NCBI RefSeq assembly: GCF_002355515.1
Contig: NZ_AP014809.1
Span: 3,372,501 to 3,436,500 of the forward strand
From: Methylorubrum populi
GTDB lineage: Bacteria > Pseudomonadota > Alphaproteobacteria > Rhizobiales > Beijerinckiaceae
Reading direction: 5' to 3'
DNA length: 64,000 nt
This document shows, piece after piece, positions 28,794 through 37,764 of the stretch. A model generated the notes under the pieces. The model made no database searches and was not told the DNA's origin. It worked only from the letters and a program-made list of their open reading frames with translations. How positions within the stretch are numbered: the first letter of the stretch is position 1; each line of letters begins with the position of its first letter. A program made the position numbers and the translations under genes.

Positions 28794-30044
28794 TCAGGCG
28801 ATCCGGGCCTGGATCAGGCGGGTGCGCACCGTGCCCTCGATCGCGTTGAGCTCAGTCAGGATGCTGGCCCGGTCGGCGGGAGCGGCGTCGGCCTCCACCA
28901 CCACGTAGCCCAACTCCCCCTCGGTCTGAAGGTACTGGGACGCGATGTTGACGTCGCGGCGGGCAAACGCCTGATTGATGTGGCCGAGCACGCCGGGGAC
29001 GTTCCGGTGCACGTGAAGGAAGCGCACGCCGCCGACGCGCGGCGGGATCTGCACCTGCGGGAAGTTCACCGCGCCCAGCGTCGAGCCGGTCTCGAAATAG
29101 TCCACGAGCTTGCGCGCGACCTCCGAACCGATGCGGTCCTGCGCCTCCTCGGTGGAGCCGCCGATATGCGGGGTGAGGATGACGTTCGGGATGCCCTGGA
29201 GCGGCGAGACGAAGCGCTCGTCGTTGGAGCGCGGCTCGACGGGGAACACGTCGACCGCTGCACCACGCAGGCGGCCCTCCTTGAGGGCGACGGCCAGCGC
29301 GTCGAGATCGACTACGGTGCCGCGGCTGTTGTTGATGAGGTAGGCGCCGGGCTTCATCCGGCCGATGCGCTCGGCGTTCATGAACCCCTGGGTGAGCGGG
29401 GTTTCCGGCACGTGCAGGCTCACCACGTCGCTGGCGGCGAGCAGTTCGTCGAGGCTCTCGGCGGGCTCAGTGTTGCCGTGGCGCAGCTTGTCGGTGAGAT
29501 CGAAGAAGATCACCCGCATGCCCATGGCCTCGGCGAGGTTCGAGAGCTGCGCGCCGATATTGCCGTAGCCGACGATGCCGAGTGTCTTGCCGCGGACCTC
29601 GTAGGAATTCTCCGCCGACTTGTCCCAACCGCCTTCATGCGCCGCGGCAGAGCGCGGCGTGATGCGGCGCAGCAGCATCACGATCTCGCCGATGGTCAGT
29701 TCGGCGACGCTGCGGGTGTTGGAGAATGGGGCGTTGAAGACCGGGATGCCGCGCGCCCGGGCGGCGTCGAGATCGACCTGGTTGGTGCCCACGCTGAAGC
29801 AGCCGACCGCGACGAGGGCCGGGGCGGCGTCGAGCAGGCCGATCGTCACCTGCGTGCGCGACCGGATGCCGAGGACATGCACGTCGGCGAGCGCGGCGGC
29901 ATCCGCCGAGCCGACCGAGCGCGGCAGACGCCGCACGTCGCGAATGCCCGCCCGCGCGAGGACCTCCACCGCCGAGGGGGCGATGTTCTCGGCGAGGACG
30001 ATGTTGACCTGATCCTGGAGGGTGAAGCTGTCCGTGCCCGGCAT
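28794..30044 (-). CDS. serA: D-3-phosphoglycerate dehydrogenase (E. coli SerA type)
   Basis: 416 residues from the ATG at 30044, matching the 410-residue E. coli enzyme; an upstream in-frame ATG at 30086 is possible. N-terminal substrate domain (CFSVGTNQVDLDAARARGIP), NAD loop GIVGYGNIGAQ, catalytic elements NNSRGTVVD, DVFPVEP and TPHIGGST, then a C-terminal ACT domain (about 345-415) for serine feedback. It oxidises 3-phosphoglycerate, first step of serine synthesis. Notable in a serine-cycle methylotroph, where serine is also made from formaldehyde units and glycine. A gene for a hydroxyglutarate-type dehydrogenase follows in the same direction. Confidence 0.93.
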   Translation of the reverse strand: MPGTDSFTLQDQVNIVLAENIAPSAVEVLARAGIRDVRRLPRSVGSADAAALADVHVLGIRSRTQVTIGLLDAAPALVAVGCFSVGTNQVDLDAARARGIPVFNAPFSNTRSVAELTIGEIVMLLRRITPRSAAAHEGGWDKSAENSYEVRGKTLGIVGYGNIGAQLSNLAEAMGMRVIFFDLTDKLRHGNTEPAESLDELLAASDVVSLHVPETPLTQGFMNAERIGRMKPGAYLINNSRGTVVDLDALAVALKEGRLRGAAVDVFPVEPRSNDERFVSPLQGIPNVILTPHIGGSTEEAQDRIGSEVARKLVDYFETGSTLGAVNFPQVQIPPRVGGVRFLHVHRNVPGVLGHINQAFARRDVNIASQYLQTEGELGYVVVEADAAPADRASILTELNAIEGTVRTRLIQARIA

Positions 30045-30325
30045 GGTTTCGCCTGCGCCTCGCGTCGTTGAGCGCCCGCCATACATCAATATTGCGGTGC
30101 GATAAGCCCAGGCGGCTCGCCTTGGGCGACACCCGGCAGGTTTCGTGACGCGATTTGCGATAAAGGCTTGGAAATAAACGATGTTCTTCGGCCTTCCGCT
30201 CTCGGCGTAGAGGGAATCGAGGCGGCGAGATAGTCGGCAAACGCGTAGAGAAGCGGCGCGGATCAGGCCGGATCGAACGCGGCGGGCTCGGGATCGCGCT
30301 GAGCGGCAGCCGTGGCGAGGCCTTC

Positions 30326-30691
30326 CTACGCCGCCAGCGCCCGCGTCACCGTCGAGCGCAGATCGGCCAGGGAAAACGGCTTGGTCAGCACATCGGTGAC
30401 GATCGCATCGAGGCCGCGGGCACGCTCGCGCTGGTCGGCGAAGCCGGTCATCAGCAGGATCGTCAGATCGGGATAGTCGCGCTTGGCCGCCAGCGAGAGC
30501 GCGATGCCGTCCATCAGCGGCATGCGGATATCGGTCAGCATCAGGTCGAAGCCGCCGCCGGCCTCGGAGAGACGGTCGAGACCGTCGCTGCCGTCGATGG
30601 CCGTGACGACGGTGTGACCGTCGAGTTCGAGCCCGCGCTTGAGGAAGCCGCGAACCGTATCCTCGTCATCCACGAGCAGGATGCGCGCCAT
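30326..30691 (-). CDS. cpdR: CpdR-like single-domain response regulator
   Basis: 121 residues, a receiver domain only: MARILLVDDE start, acceptor Asp54 in MLTDIRMPLMDG and Lys in VLTKPF. This pattern and length match CpdR, which in Caulobacter and other alphaproteobacteria is phosphorylated through CckA-ChpT and, when unphosphorylated, primes ClpXP for cell-cycle-dependent proteolysis. Assignment rests on sequence feel and length; another stand-alone receiver is possible. It lies between serA and hpt on the same strand with gaps of about 280 and 160 bases, so it probably has its own promoter. Confidence 0.75.
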   Translation of the reverse strand: MARILLVDDEDTVRGFLKRGLELDGHTVVTAIDGSDGLDRLSEAGGGFDLMLTDIRMPLMDGIALSLAAKRDYPDLTILLMTGFADQRERARGLDAIVTDVLTKPFSLADLRSTVTRALAA

Positions 30692-30853
30692 GGTCGGGCG
30701 TCCTCACCATTCCTTCGATCTGGATCGTTGCGCCCGAGTGACCGCGCGGAAGCGTAGCCTGTCAAGCCTCACGCGCCGACAGAGTTCCATCGGCGGCTGA
30801 ATTCCGGCAAGTGTCGCGAATTTATCAGGAATTTGCCGGACCGGGATTTCCGC

Positions 30854-31423
30854 TCAGGTACCGCCGAACAGGTCCGCATCGCTGCTGTCGTAATCGACGA
30901 GGCCGACGAAGGGGAGTTGGCGGAAGGCGTGGGCGGCATCCATGCCGTAGCCGACCACGAACACGTCCGGGCAGGTGAAGCCGACGAAATCCGCGTCGAT
31001 CGTGACGGCGCGCTTGCCCGGCTTCTCCAAGAGCACGGCGGTGAGCACGCGCTTGGCACCACGGGCCATCAGCAGATCCTTGGCGAAAACGACGGTGCGG
31101 CCGGATTCGAGGATATCGTCGATCAGGAGCACGTCGCGTCCGCGCACCTCGCTCTGGACGTCGCGCAGGATCTCGACCTGCCCCGAGGAGACGGTCGAGG
31201 TGCGGTAGCTCGACAGATGAACGAACTCGACCTGCGGAGAGAGCCCGGCGCGGTGGAGCGCGCGCAGCAGGTCGGCAGCGAACATGAAGCTGCCCTTGAG
31301 CACCGCGACGACGAGCAGATTCTCGGGCTTGGCCGCGACGATCTCGGCGGCCAGCTCTTCGTTGCGCTTGGCGATCGCTGCCTCGTCGAACAGGACGCGG
31401 ACGCGTTTCGATGCGGTGCTCAT
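30854..31423 (-). CDS. hpt: Hypoxanthine phosphoribosyltransferase
   Basis: 189 residues from the ATG at 31423. PRPP-binding motif VLLIDDILESGRT at 98-110, plus AVLKGSFMFAADLLRAL and VEFVHLSSYR as in Hpt/HprT. Salvages hypoxanthine and guanine to IMP/GMP in the cytoplasm. Length is standard. Upstream 220 bases contain no gene before the ParD-type antitoxin on the other strand. Confidence 0.93.
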   Translation of the reverse strand: MSTASKRVRVLFDEAAIAKRNEELAAEIVAAKPENLLVVAVLKGSFMFAADLLRALHRAGLSPQVEFVHLSSYRTSTVSSGQVEILRDVQSEVRGRDVLLIDDILESGRTVVFAKDLLMARGAKRVLTAVLLEKPGKRAVTIDADFVGFTCPDVFVVGYGMDAAHAFRQLPFVGLVDYDSSDADLFGGT

Positions 31424-31644
31424 TGGCTCTTGGGGCTCTTGTTGGCTTCGCTGGATCTGCAACGGCACGGGCCGCCCTTAGCCGCCCCGTCCCCCACCAT
31501 ACCATGGGCGGGCGCCTCCGCCAGCGCTGCGCGCAGCCGGAGCCGGAACACCCGTTGATGGATCGCCGGGACACACACGACAGCCCAACGCTTCCAGTCG
31601 GATTTTATGCTACTCTCCGCACAGGAGTCGCTGAGGAGTACTCG

Positions 31645-31935
31645 ATGCCGTTGGCCGAGAAGATCAGCGTCACCATGACGCCCGAGCAACTCCGGGCGGT
31701 GCGCGAGAGCGTCGCCGCGGGCGAGTATGCCTCGACCAGCGAGGTCCTGCGCGACGCGGTGCGTCTCTGGCAGCGCCAGCGCCAGGAGGATGCCGAGCGC
31801 CTGAACCTCATTCGCGCCCGCATCCGCCACTCTCTGGACGATCCGCGCCCGGATCTCTCCGGAGAGGACGTGCGGGCACGTGTCCCGGCGCTGCATGCCG
31901 AGTCCATGACGGCGCATCGGGATGAAGCGCCTTAA
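31645..31935 (+). CDS. parD: ParD-type (CC2985) antitoxin
   Basis: 96 residues from the ATG at 31645, with GAGGAG at 31633-31638. N-terminal ribbon-helix-helix (KISVTMTPEQLRAVRESVAAG, then YASTSEVLRDAVRLWQRQRQ) and a charged C-terminal tail that would wrap the toxin. It should bind its own promoter and neutralise the ParE toxin. The reading frame is intact, and it overlaps the toxin start by 14 bases, the normal layout. Confidence 0.9.
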   Translation: MPLAEKISVTMTPEQLRAVRESVAAGEYASTSEVLRDAVRLWQRQRQEDAERLNLIRARIRHSLDDPRPDLSGEDVRARVPALHAESMTAHRDEAP

Positions 31936-32247
31936 GGTCACCTACCGGCCCGAGGCCGACGCCGATCTGCTGCAGATCTACCGCTCGGTCTACGAGGCCA
32001 GCCGTAACCCCGAGGTAGCGGGTCGCTTCCGGATCGAATCCTCGAACGGTGTGACCGTATCGGCGATGCGCCGCATGGCGGGCGACCGCGCGACGATCTC
32101 GCACCCGGTCTGCGCACCGTGCCGTTCGAGCGCGCGGCCGTCATCGCCTATCGGGTCGAGGCGGACCGTGTGCGCATCGTCAACGTCTTCTACGGCGGCC
32201 GGGACTTCGAGGCCCTGTATCGCGGACACTCACCGGACGACGATTGA
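31922..32247 (+). pseudogene. parE: ParE-type toxin, frameshifted
   Basis: The start codon ATG at 31922 and the first 36 codons read as ParE (RPEADADLLQIYRSVYEASR, then NPEVAGRF). After TTC at 32027-32029 the frame derails. The remainder of ParE continues in another frame from GAT at 32032: DRILERCDRIGDAPHGGRPRD, LAPGLRTVPFERAAVIAYRV, VRIVNVFYGGRDFEALYRG, ending at TGA 32245-32247. Two bases stand where three are expected at 32030-32031, so one base is missing. With it restored the protein would be about 108 residues, the family length. The antitoxin is intact. A sequencing error is the main alternative. Confidence 0.82.
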
Positions 32248-32262
32248 TCGTGCCGATAGCCC

Positions 32263-33024
32263 TCAGCGGCTCTCGCCGCCGCCCGTTTCCGCGGGGGCAG
32301 CGTCCGAGAAGCGTACCTCGATCTGCCGCCCCTTCTCGGGCGGAGCCGACAGGCTCGCCTTGAATCGCGCCCGCTCGCCGGGCTCCAGTGCGGAGCGCGG
32401 ACCCGCTACACTCCAGCGGTAGAGCGGCTGTCCCTCGGCGTCGCGCACCTCGACTTCGATCGGCGGTACGACGACGCGCTCTCGGGCGACGGCAACGAGA
32501 TCGCCTTCGACGACGAGCCGCGCGGGGTTGCTCCCCTCGGCCGGCACCTGGAAGGCGGCGACGTCGGCCAGATCGATGCCGCGCAGATTCACCGGAAGGC
32601 CGACGCGCGCGAACAGCCCGGCGGTCTGCGGCATCGCCCGCACGACGCTGGCCCGGCCGAGAAGCACGAGTGGCAGGGCGGCAGCGAGGAAGAGGCTGGC
32701 GGCGAGCGCCGGCGAGAGCCGCCCGGCCTTGGGCTTCGGCTTGCCGCGCCGGCCCTCCTTCGCAGCCGCCGGACGGGAGCGCCGCGCGGAGCCGTCAACG
32801 GGCGCGTCGGCCTCGCCGGCACCCGCCGGTTCCGGCATTGGCGGGGGAGGAGGAACGGATTCTTCCTCCACCGACATCTCGTCGAACATCGCGGCGACGA
32901 CCTCGTCGGCCGAGATGAACCACGTCTCGCGACAGGCCGCGCAGCGCACCGAGCGGCCGCTGGTACCGACGCGTTCGGCATCGATGCGATACTCGCTGGC
33001 GCAGGCCGGGCAGACGATCAGCAT
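32263..33024 (-). CDS. Zinc-ribbon membrane protein (MJ0042 type)
   Basis: 253 residues from the ATG at 33024. N-terminal zinc ribbon with Cys5, Cys8, Cys28 and Cys31 (VCPACASEYRID, RCAACRETW). A Pro/acidic linker, a Lys/Arg-rich stretch, a membrane helix (about 125-145, LSPALAASLFLAAALPLVLLG) and a C-terminal domain of about 110 residues follow. Alphaproteobacteria often carry this protein next to ftsEX, which is divergent here with a 167-base gap. Function unknown; a role near the division apparatus is suggested by position only. Confidence 0.82.
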   Translation of the reverse strand: MLIVCPACASEYRIDAERVGTSGRSVRCAACRETWFISADEVVAAMFDEMSVEEESVPPPPPMPEPAGAGEADAPVDGSARRSRPAAAKEGRRGKPKPKAGRLSPALAASLFLAAALPLVLLGRASVVRAMPQTAGLFARVGLPVNLRGIDLADVAAFQVPAEGSNPARLVVEGDLVAVARERVVVPPIEVEVRDAEGQPLYRWSVAGPRSALEPGERARFKASLSAPPEKGRQIEVRFSDAAPAETGGGESR

Positions 33025-33191
33025 GGCGATGGGGGCCGCGTCGGTTTCAGGTCCCGGCAGCGGGTTGCCGCGCGCACGAAAAGGACACAAACGTTGTCCC
33101 CGAGTGTGGTTAACCGGACGTGAAGTCGAGTACGGCACAGGGATCCTGTGTCGGGCGCAAAGCGTGGAGTGAGCGGGCCTTGTCGGCTGGG

Positions 33192-33893
33192 ATGAAAACG
33201 GGCAGCCTCCTGTCCGGCGCGGAGGAGCCCGTCGTCCGGTTCGAGAGCGTCGGCATGCGCTACGGCCTCGGGCCGGAGGTGCTATCGGATGTCAGCTTCG
33301 AGATCGCGCCGCACTCGTTCCAGTTCCTCACCGGGCCCTCGGGCGCTGGCAAAACCACGCTGCTGCGCCTGATCCTGCTTTCGGTGCGTCCGACCCGCGG
33401 CCTCGTCTCAATCTTCGGCAAGGAGGTGAGCGGCATCTCGAACGACGCGCTCACGGGCTTGCGCCGCCGCATGGGCGTGGTGTTCCAGGATTTCCGCCTG
33501 CTCGATCATCTCACCACCTACGAGAACGTGGCGCTGCCCCTGCGGGTCCAGGAGCGGGCGGAGGCGAGCTACCGGGCGGAGGTCGTCGAGCTGCTGCGCT
33601 GGGTCGGCCTGGGTGAGCGAATGCACGTCCTGCCGCCGCTGCTGTCGGGCGGCGAGAAGCAGCGCGCGGCGATCGCGCGGGCGCTGATCGCACGGCCGGA
33701 GCTGCTTCTGGCCGACGAGCCCACCGGCAACGTCGATCCGAGCCTCGCCCGGCGCCTGCTGCGGCTGTTCATGGAGTTGAACCGGCTCGGCACCTCAGTG
33801 GTGATCGCCACCCACGATTACGGATTGATGGATCTCGTCGAGGCGCGCCGCATGGTGCTGGCCGAGGGCCGCCTGCGGGTGGAGGGGCCATGA
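33192..33893 (+). CDS. ftsE: Cell division ATP-binding protein FtsE
   Basis: 233 residues from the ATG at 33192 (an upstream ATG at 33120 is too long for the family; FtsE usually begins just before RFESVGMRYG). Walker A GPSGAGKT at 48-55, MGVVFQDFRLLDHLT, signature LSGGEKQRAAIARAL, Walker B LLLADEPTGN and H-loop THDYG. FtsE and FtsX form an ABC-type complex at the septum that activates cell-wall hydrolases. The stop overlaps ftsX (ATGA). Confidence 0.95.
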   Translation: MKTGSLLSGAEEPVVRFESVGMRYGLGPEVLSDVSFEIAPHSFQFLTGPSGAGKTTLLRLILLSVRPTRGLVSIFGKEVSGISNDALTGLRRRMGVVFQDFRLLDHLTTYENVALPLRVQERAEASYRAEVVELLRWVGLGERMHVLPPLLSGGEKQRAAIARALIARPELLLADEPTGNVDPSLARRLLRLFMELNRLGTSVVIATHDYGLMDLVEARRMVLAEGRLRVEGP

Positions 33894-34867
33894 GCGAGGT
33901 ACGCGCTCACGCCCGCAACGACGCGGGCCCGGCCCGGACGGCGTCGCCCCCCGAGCCGGCGCTTCCGGCCAATCTGCGCCGCAACGCACCCCTGGTGCCC
34001 ACCGACTCCGCCGCGAGCCGGGCGCTGGCGGCGGTCATCGCCATCCTCACGTTCCTCGCCGCCCTCTGCGCCGGCGCCGCGGAAATCGCCGTTTCGAGCG
34101 CCGGCCAGTGGCAGGGCAGCGTCGCGCAGGAAGTCACGGTGCAGGTCCGTCCGAGCGCCGGGCGCGACATCGAGGCGGACGTGCGGCAGGCGGAAAGCCT
34201 CGCGCGGGCCGCCCCCGGTATCGCCGGTGCGCGCATCTTCTCGAAGGCGGAATCCGAGCGGCTGCTGGAGCCCTGGCTCGGGAGCGGCCTCGACCTGTCG
34301 GATCTGCCGGTTCCGCGCCTGATCGCGCTGACGCTCGCGGGCGATCGCCCCGCCGACCTTCCCGCCCTGCGCAGCGCGCTCACCACGGCGCTGCCGGGGG
34401 TGGCGAGCCTCGACGATCATGCCCTGTGGCTCCAGCGTCTCTCGACCATGGCCAACACCTTCGCCGGCATCGGTATCGGCGTCGTCCTTCTGGTGCTGTT
34501 CGCCACCGGTCTGGCCGTGGTCTTCGCGACCCGCGGCGCCATGGCGGGCAACCGGGAGGTGGTGGAGGTGCTGCATTTCGTGGGCGCCGACGACGACTAC
34601 ATCGCCAAGGCGTTCCAGAGCCGCTTCTTCCGCTTGGGCTTGAGGGGCGGGGTGCTCGGTGCGGGCGCCGCGCTGGTGACCTGCGCCCTCGCCGGCCTCG
34701 CGGCCCGGATGTGGCGCTCGGGGCCGGCTGGCGAGGAGATCGAGGCACTGTTCGGCACCTTCCAGATCGGCTGGCAGGGTTACGCGATCATCGTGCTGAT
34801 CGGCGTGATCGCCTCCCTCGTCACCGCGGCCGTGTCGCGGTTCACGGTGCGCCGCTTCCTCCGATAG
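33890..34867 (+). CDS. ftsX: Cell division protein FtsX
   Basis: 325 residues. Cytoplasmic N-terminus, first helix at about 45-66 (RALAAVIAILTFLAALCAGAA). An extracytoplasmic domain (about 70-185) is then followed by three helices (MANTFAGIGIGVVLLVLFAT; GVLGAGAALVTCALAGL; GYAIIVLIGVIASLVTAAVS). This is the standard FtsX topology. It signals to periplasmic amidases or their activators. Translationally coupled to ftsE. Confidence 0.93.
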   Translation: MSEVRAHARNDAGPARTASPPEPALPANLRRNAPLVPTDSAASRALAAVIAILTFLAALCAGAAEIAVSSAGQWQGSVAQEVTVQVRPSAGRDIEADVRQAESLARAAPGIAGARIFSKAESERLLEPWLGSGLDLSDLPVPRLIALTLAGDRPADLPALRSALTTALPGVASLDDHALWLQRLSTMANTFAGIGIGVVLLVLFATGLAVVFATRGAMAGNREVVEVLHFVGADDDYIAKAFQSRFFRLGLRGGVLGAGAALVTCALAGLAARMWRSGPAGEEIEALFGTFQIGWQGYAIIVLIGVIASLVTAAVSRFTVRRFLR

Positions 34868-35105
34868 GGTTCGGTTGGCGTGAACCTGTTAACCTTTCGA
34901 CAACCATTCGGAACCGAGAGTCCCGGCTACGACACCGTCATGAGCCCCAGTTCCGTCCGAGATGTTTCCGCGAGCGCCACGCCGACAGGCGGCCGGCCCC
35001 GGCCGGCTCCCGATCCGCTCCTCCTGCGATCCCGCATACGAGGCGCTCGGATGGCCCTGGGCCGTGATGTCGGACCGTGGAGCGACGCCGACCTTTGCCG
35101 CCCGG

Positions 35106-35810
35106 ATGACTGACGAACGCGCGCGTCCCACCCGCGGCCTGCGTCTGTTCCAGGCTGTCGTCGGCCTCGCGGTTCTCGGCCTGCTGGCGCTGGCGGGCGG
35201 GTTCCTCGCCTTCGTCGCGGTGGTCGAGCAGGCCGAGCGGCCGAGCCTGGACGGCGTCGACGGCATCGTCGCCATGACCGGAGGCTCGCAGCGGGTCGGC
35301 GACGCCATCGATCTCCTCGCGGCCGGCCACGGCCGGCGGCTCCTGATCTCCGGGGTCAACGAGCGCACGACCCGCGACGAGATCGTTCGTCTCAACCCGG
35401 CCCAGGAGCAGTGGATCACCTGCTGCGTCGATCTCGATTACCGGGCGCGCAACACCATCGGCAACGCCATCGAGACCCGGCGCTGGATGCGGCGCCACCG
35501 CTTCGAGACCGTCGCGGTCGTGACGTCGAGCTACCACATGCCTCGCACGCTCGTGGAGCTGCGGCACGCCCTTCGCGACGGCGAGACGCTGATTCCCTAC
35601 CCGGTCGTCGCCGACGGCCTCGATGTCGGACGCTGGTGGGCGGACCCGGCGGTCACGCGCCTTCTCGGGGCCGAGTATCTCAAGTTCCTCGTCGCCTGGG
35701 CGCGCACCCAGGTGGAGTCGGATCCGGAGCAGTCGCGCTTCGCGGTGCTGATCAGCCGCCGTCCGCCGGTCAAGGTCGTTGCGGAGCGGCTCCTGCGCGA
35801 GATGCACTGA
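35106..35810 (+). CDS. DUF218/YdcF-like membrane-anchored protein
   Basis: 234 residues from the ATG at 35106; an ATG at 35067 would add 13. One N-terminal membrane helix (about 15-40, LFQAVVGLAVLGLLALAGGFLAFVAVV) followed by a DUF218 domain with DGIVAMTGGSQRVGDAIDLL, RRLLISGVN, RARNTIGNAIETRRW and VTSSYHMPRTLVEL motifs. Relatives include SanA, ElyC and YdcF, which act in envelope integrity. It sits 238 bases after ftsX, the usual alphaproteobacterial neighbour, although the plsC gene that often follows is absent. Confidence 0.85.
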   Translation: MTDERARPTRGLRLFQAVVGLAVLGLLALAGGFLAFVAVVEQAERPSLDGVDGIVAMTGGSQRVGDAIDLLAAGHGRRLLISGVNERTTRDEIVRLNPAQEQWITCCVDLDYRARNTIGNAIETRRWMRRHRFETVAVVTSSYHMPRTLVELRHALRDGETLIPYPVVADGLDVGRWWADPAVTRLLGAEYLKFLVAWARTQVESDPEQSRFAVLISRRPPVKVVAERLLREMH

Positions 35811-35846
35811 TCGCGCGACCCGCCATCATCGCCTGACGCCGGCCGG

Positions 35847-36272
35847 TCAAGAACGAGTCAGAAGCGAGCGCATCGCCATTATCACCGCCTCGATGCCGAC
35901 CGGCTTCTCGAGCCGTCGCACGCCCGCGTAACGAACGGGCAGTGCGGCCTCGTCGTATCCGGTCACGATCAGGACGGGCACAGCCTGCTCGATCAGCCGG
36001 TCGGCGACGGCATAGGCGTGCTCGCCCCTGAGATCGATGTTGAGGATCGCGCCGTCCACGACCGCCGCCGATTCCACGAGCTTCAAGGCGTCCCCGACCG
36101 TCGCGAAGGGGCCGAGGACATTCGCTCCGGCGCTGCGCGCGCCGCATCGAAGCTCGTCGGCCCAGAAGTAGTCGTCCTCGGCGATCAGGACGCTGCGACC
36201 GAGGAGGGCACGGTCGGACAACTTGGCACCCCAGGAGATCCGAGTCCGCCGCGAGGCGGCCCGTTCGTGCAT
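35847..36272 (-). CDS. Single-domain response regulator
   Basis: 141 residues from the ATG at 36272 (a GTG at 36278 adds two). Receiver domain with acidic pair in VLIAEDDYFWADEL, acceptor Asp82 (numbered from the GTG) in AILNIDLRGEHAYA and Lys in RRLEKPV. The GPFATVGDALKL and NIDLRGE elements are like the stand-alone receivers paired with HWE kinases in Rhizobiales. No kinase or output domain is nearby. It converges on the DUF218 gene with 36 bases between. Confidence 0.8.
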   Translation of the reverse strand: MHERAASRRTRISWGAKLSDRALLGRSVLIAEDDYFWADELRCGARSAGANVLGPFATVGDALKLVESAAVVDGAILNIDLRGEHAYAVADRLIEQAVPVLIVTGYDEAALPVRYAGVRRLEKPVGIEAVIMAMRSLLTRS

Positions 36273-36491
36273 GCGCACGATTTTTCGGGAACGCCAATCA
36301 AATGCGGGCGATAAGAGCGGAACCGCCGTTCATCGCGCTTGATCCAGTTGCGAGGCCGGCACGCGCAGATTGCATGCCTCGGAGGCGGGGCGGTGCCCCG
36401 CACGCGCCGAGGTGCTGGCCAAGGACGGACGGTTCATGCACAGGAGGCGGCTTCGTCTTCCTGTCCGCCGCGCTCCCGTCACGACTGTCGC

Positions 36492-37625
36492 ATGACCCAG
36501 GTCCGTCCTCCCGCTCTCGAAGATTTCCGCCGCGTCGTCGTCAAGGTGGGCTCGGCCCTCCTCGTCGATCGTGCGCGCGGGCGCCTGCGCCACGCGTGGC
36601 TCGCCGCGCTCGCAGAGGACATCGCCGACCTGCACGGCCGCGGCGTCGATGTGGTGGTCGTCTCCTCCGGTGCCATCGCCCTCGGGCGCACGGTGCTGGG
36701 ACTGCCTCCCGGCGCGTTGCGCCTCGAGGAGAGCCAAGCCTCGGCGGCCGTCGGACAGATCGCGCTGGCCCGGTACTGGACCGAGGCCCTCGGACATCAC
36801 GACATCGTCGCAGGTCAGGTGCTGGTGACGCCGAAGGACACCGAGGAGCGCCGCCGCTACCTCAATGCCCGTGCCACCGTGCAGAAGCTGCTGGAGGTGC
36901 GCGCGGTGCCGGTCGTCAACGAGAACGACACGGTCGCCACCGCCGAGATCCGCTACGGCGACAACGACCGGCTGGCCGCGCGCGTCGCCACGATGATCGG
37001 CGCCGACGTCCTGGTGCTGTTCTCCGATATCGACGGCCTCTACACCGCCCCGCCCCATACCGATCCGCAGGCGCGCCACCTTCCGGTGGTGGAGCGGGTG
37101 ACACCGGAGATCGAGGCGATGGCCGGCGGCCCCGCCTCGGAGCTGTCCCGCGGCGGCATGCGCACCAAGGTCGAGGCCGCCAAGATTGCCGCGAGCGGCG
37201 GCACCCACATGGTCATCGCCGATGGGCGCGGAAAGAACCCGCTGCGCGTTGTGCGCGAGGGCGGGCGCTGCACGTGGTTCCTGTCGGGCTCGACCCCGAC
37301 CGCCGCGCGCAAGACCTGGATCGCCGGGTCGCTGGAAGCCTCCGGCACCCTCGTCGTCGATGCCGGCGCCGCCCGTGCGCTCCAAGGCGGGGCGAGCCTG
37401 CTGCCGGTGGGCGTGGTGGCCATCGAGGGCAGCTTCGCCAAGGGTGATACCGTGCTGATCCGCGGCCCCGAGGGACGCATCCTCGGCCGGGGCCTGGTCG
37501 CCTACGACAGTGCCGACGCCGCCGCGATCATCGGCCGCTCCAGCCGCGAGATCGCCGCCGCGTCGGTTCAGGCCGGACGCACGGAGATGATCCACCGCGA
37601 CGATCTCGCGATGATCGGAACCTGA
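36492..37625 (+). CDS. proB: Glutamate 5-kinase ProB
   Basis: 377 residues. Amino-acid-kinase domain ([55 protein letters not shown]) and a C-terminal PUA domain (about 280-375, [20 protein letters not shown]). First step of proline synthesis: ATP-dependent phosphorylation of glutamate. The start follows a 210-base gap. In many Rhizobiales obgE stands upstream; it is not here. Confidence 0.95.
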   Translation: MTQVRPPALEDFRRVVVKVGSALLVDRARGRLRHAWLAALAEDIADLHGRGVDVVVVSSGAIALGRTVLGLPPGALRLEESQASAAVGQIALARYWTEALGHHDIVAGQVLVTPKDTEERRRYLNARATVQKLLEVRAVPVVNENDTVATAEIRYGDNDRLAARVATMIGADVLVLFSDIDGLYTAPPHTDPQARHLPVVERVTPEIEAMAGGPASELSRGGMRTKVEAAKIAASGGTHMVIADGRGKNPLRVVREGGRCTWFLSGSTPTAARKTWIAGSLEASGTLVVDAGAARALQGGASLLPVGVVAIEGSFAKGDTVLIRGPEGRILGRGLVAYDSADAAAIIGRSSREIAAASVQAGRTEMIHRDDLAMIGT

Positions 37626-37764
37626 GGCGCCCCGTTCGGGTCAGACAAGTTAACATCGACGCTTGTTCAACCCCAGGGCGATGTGCAAAGGGGCGCTGGA
37701 GGGTGCATATGCACTCAAATGCTCAAACGCGCCGCTCGATCGGCGCCAGACGGGAAGCGGGAAC

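Noticed and set aside
33120..33191. An upstream ATG for FtsE at 33120
   Set aside because: It would add 24 residues that the family lacks and overlaps the divergent promoter region.
34880..35113. A 77-codon frame between ftsX and the DUF218 gene
   Set aside because: No Shine-Dalgarno, low-complexity Arg/Pro sequence, and it overlaps the next gene's start.
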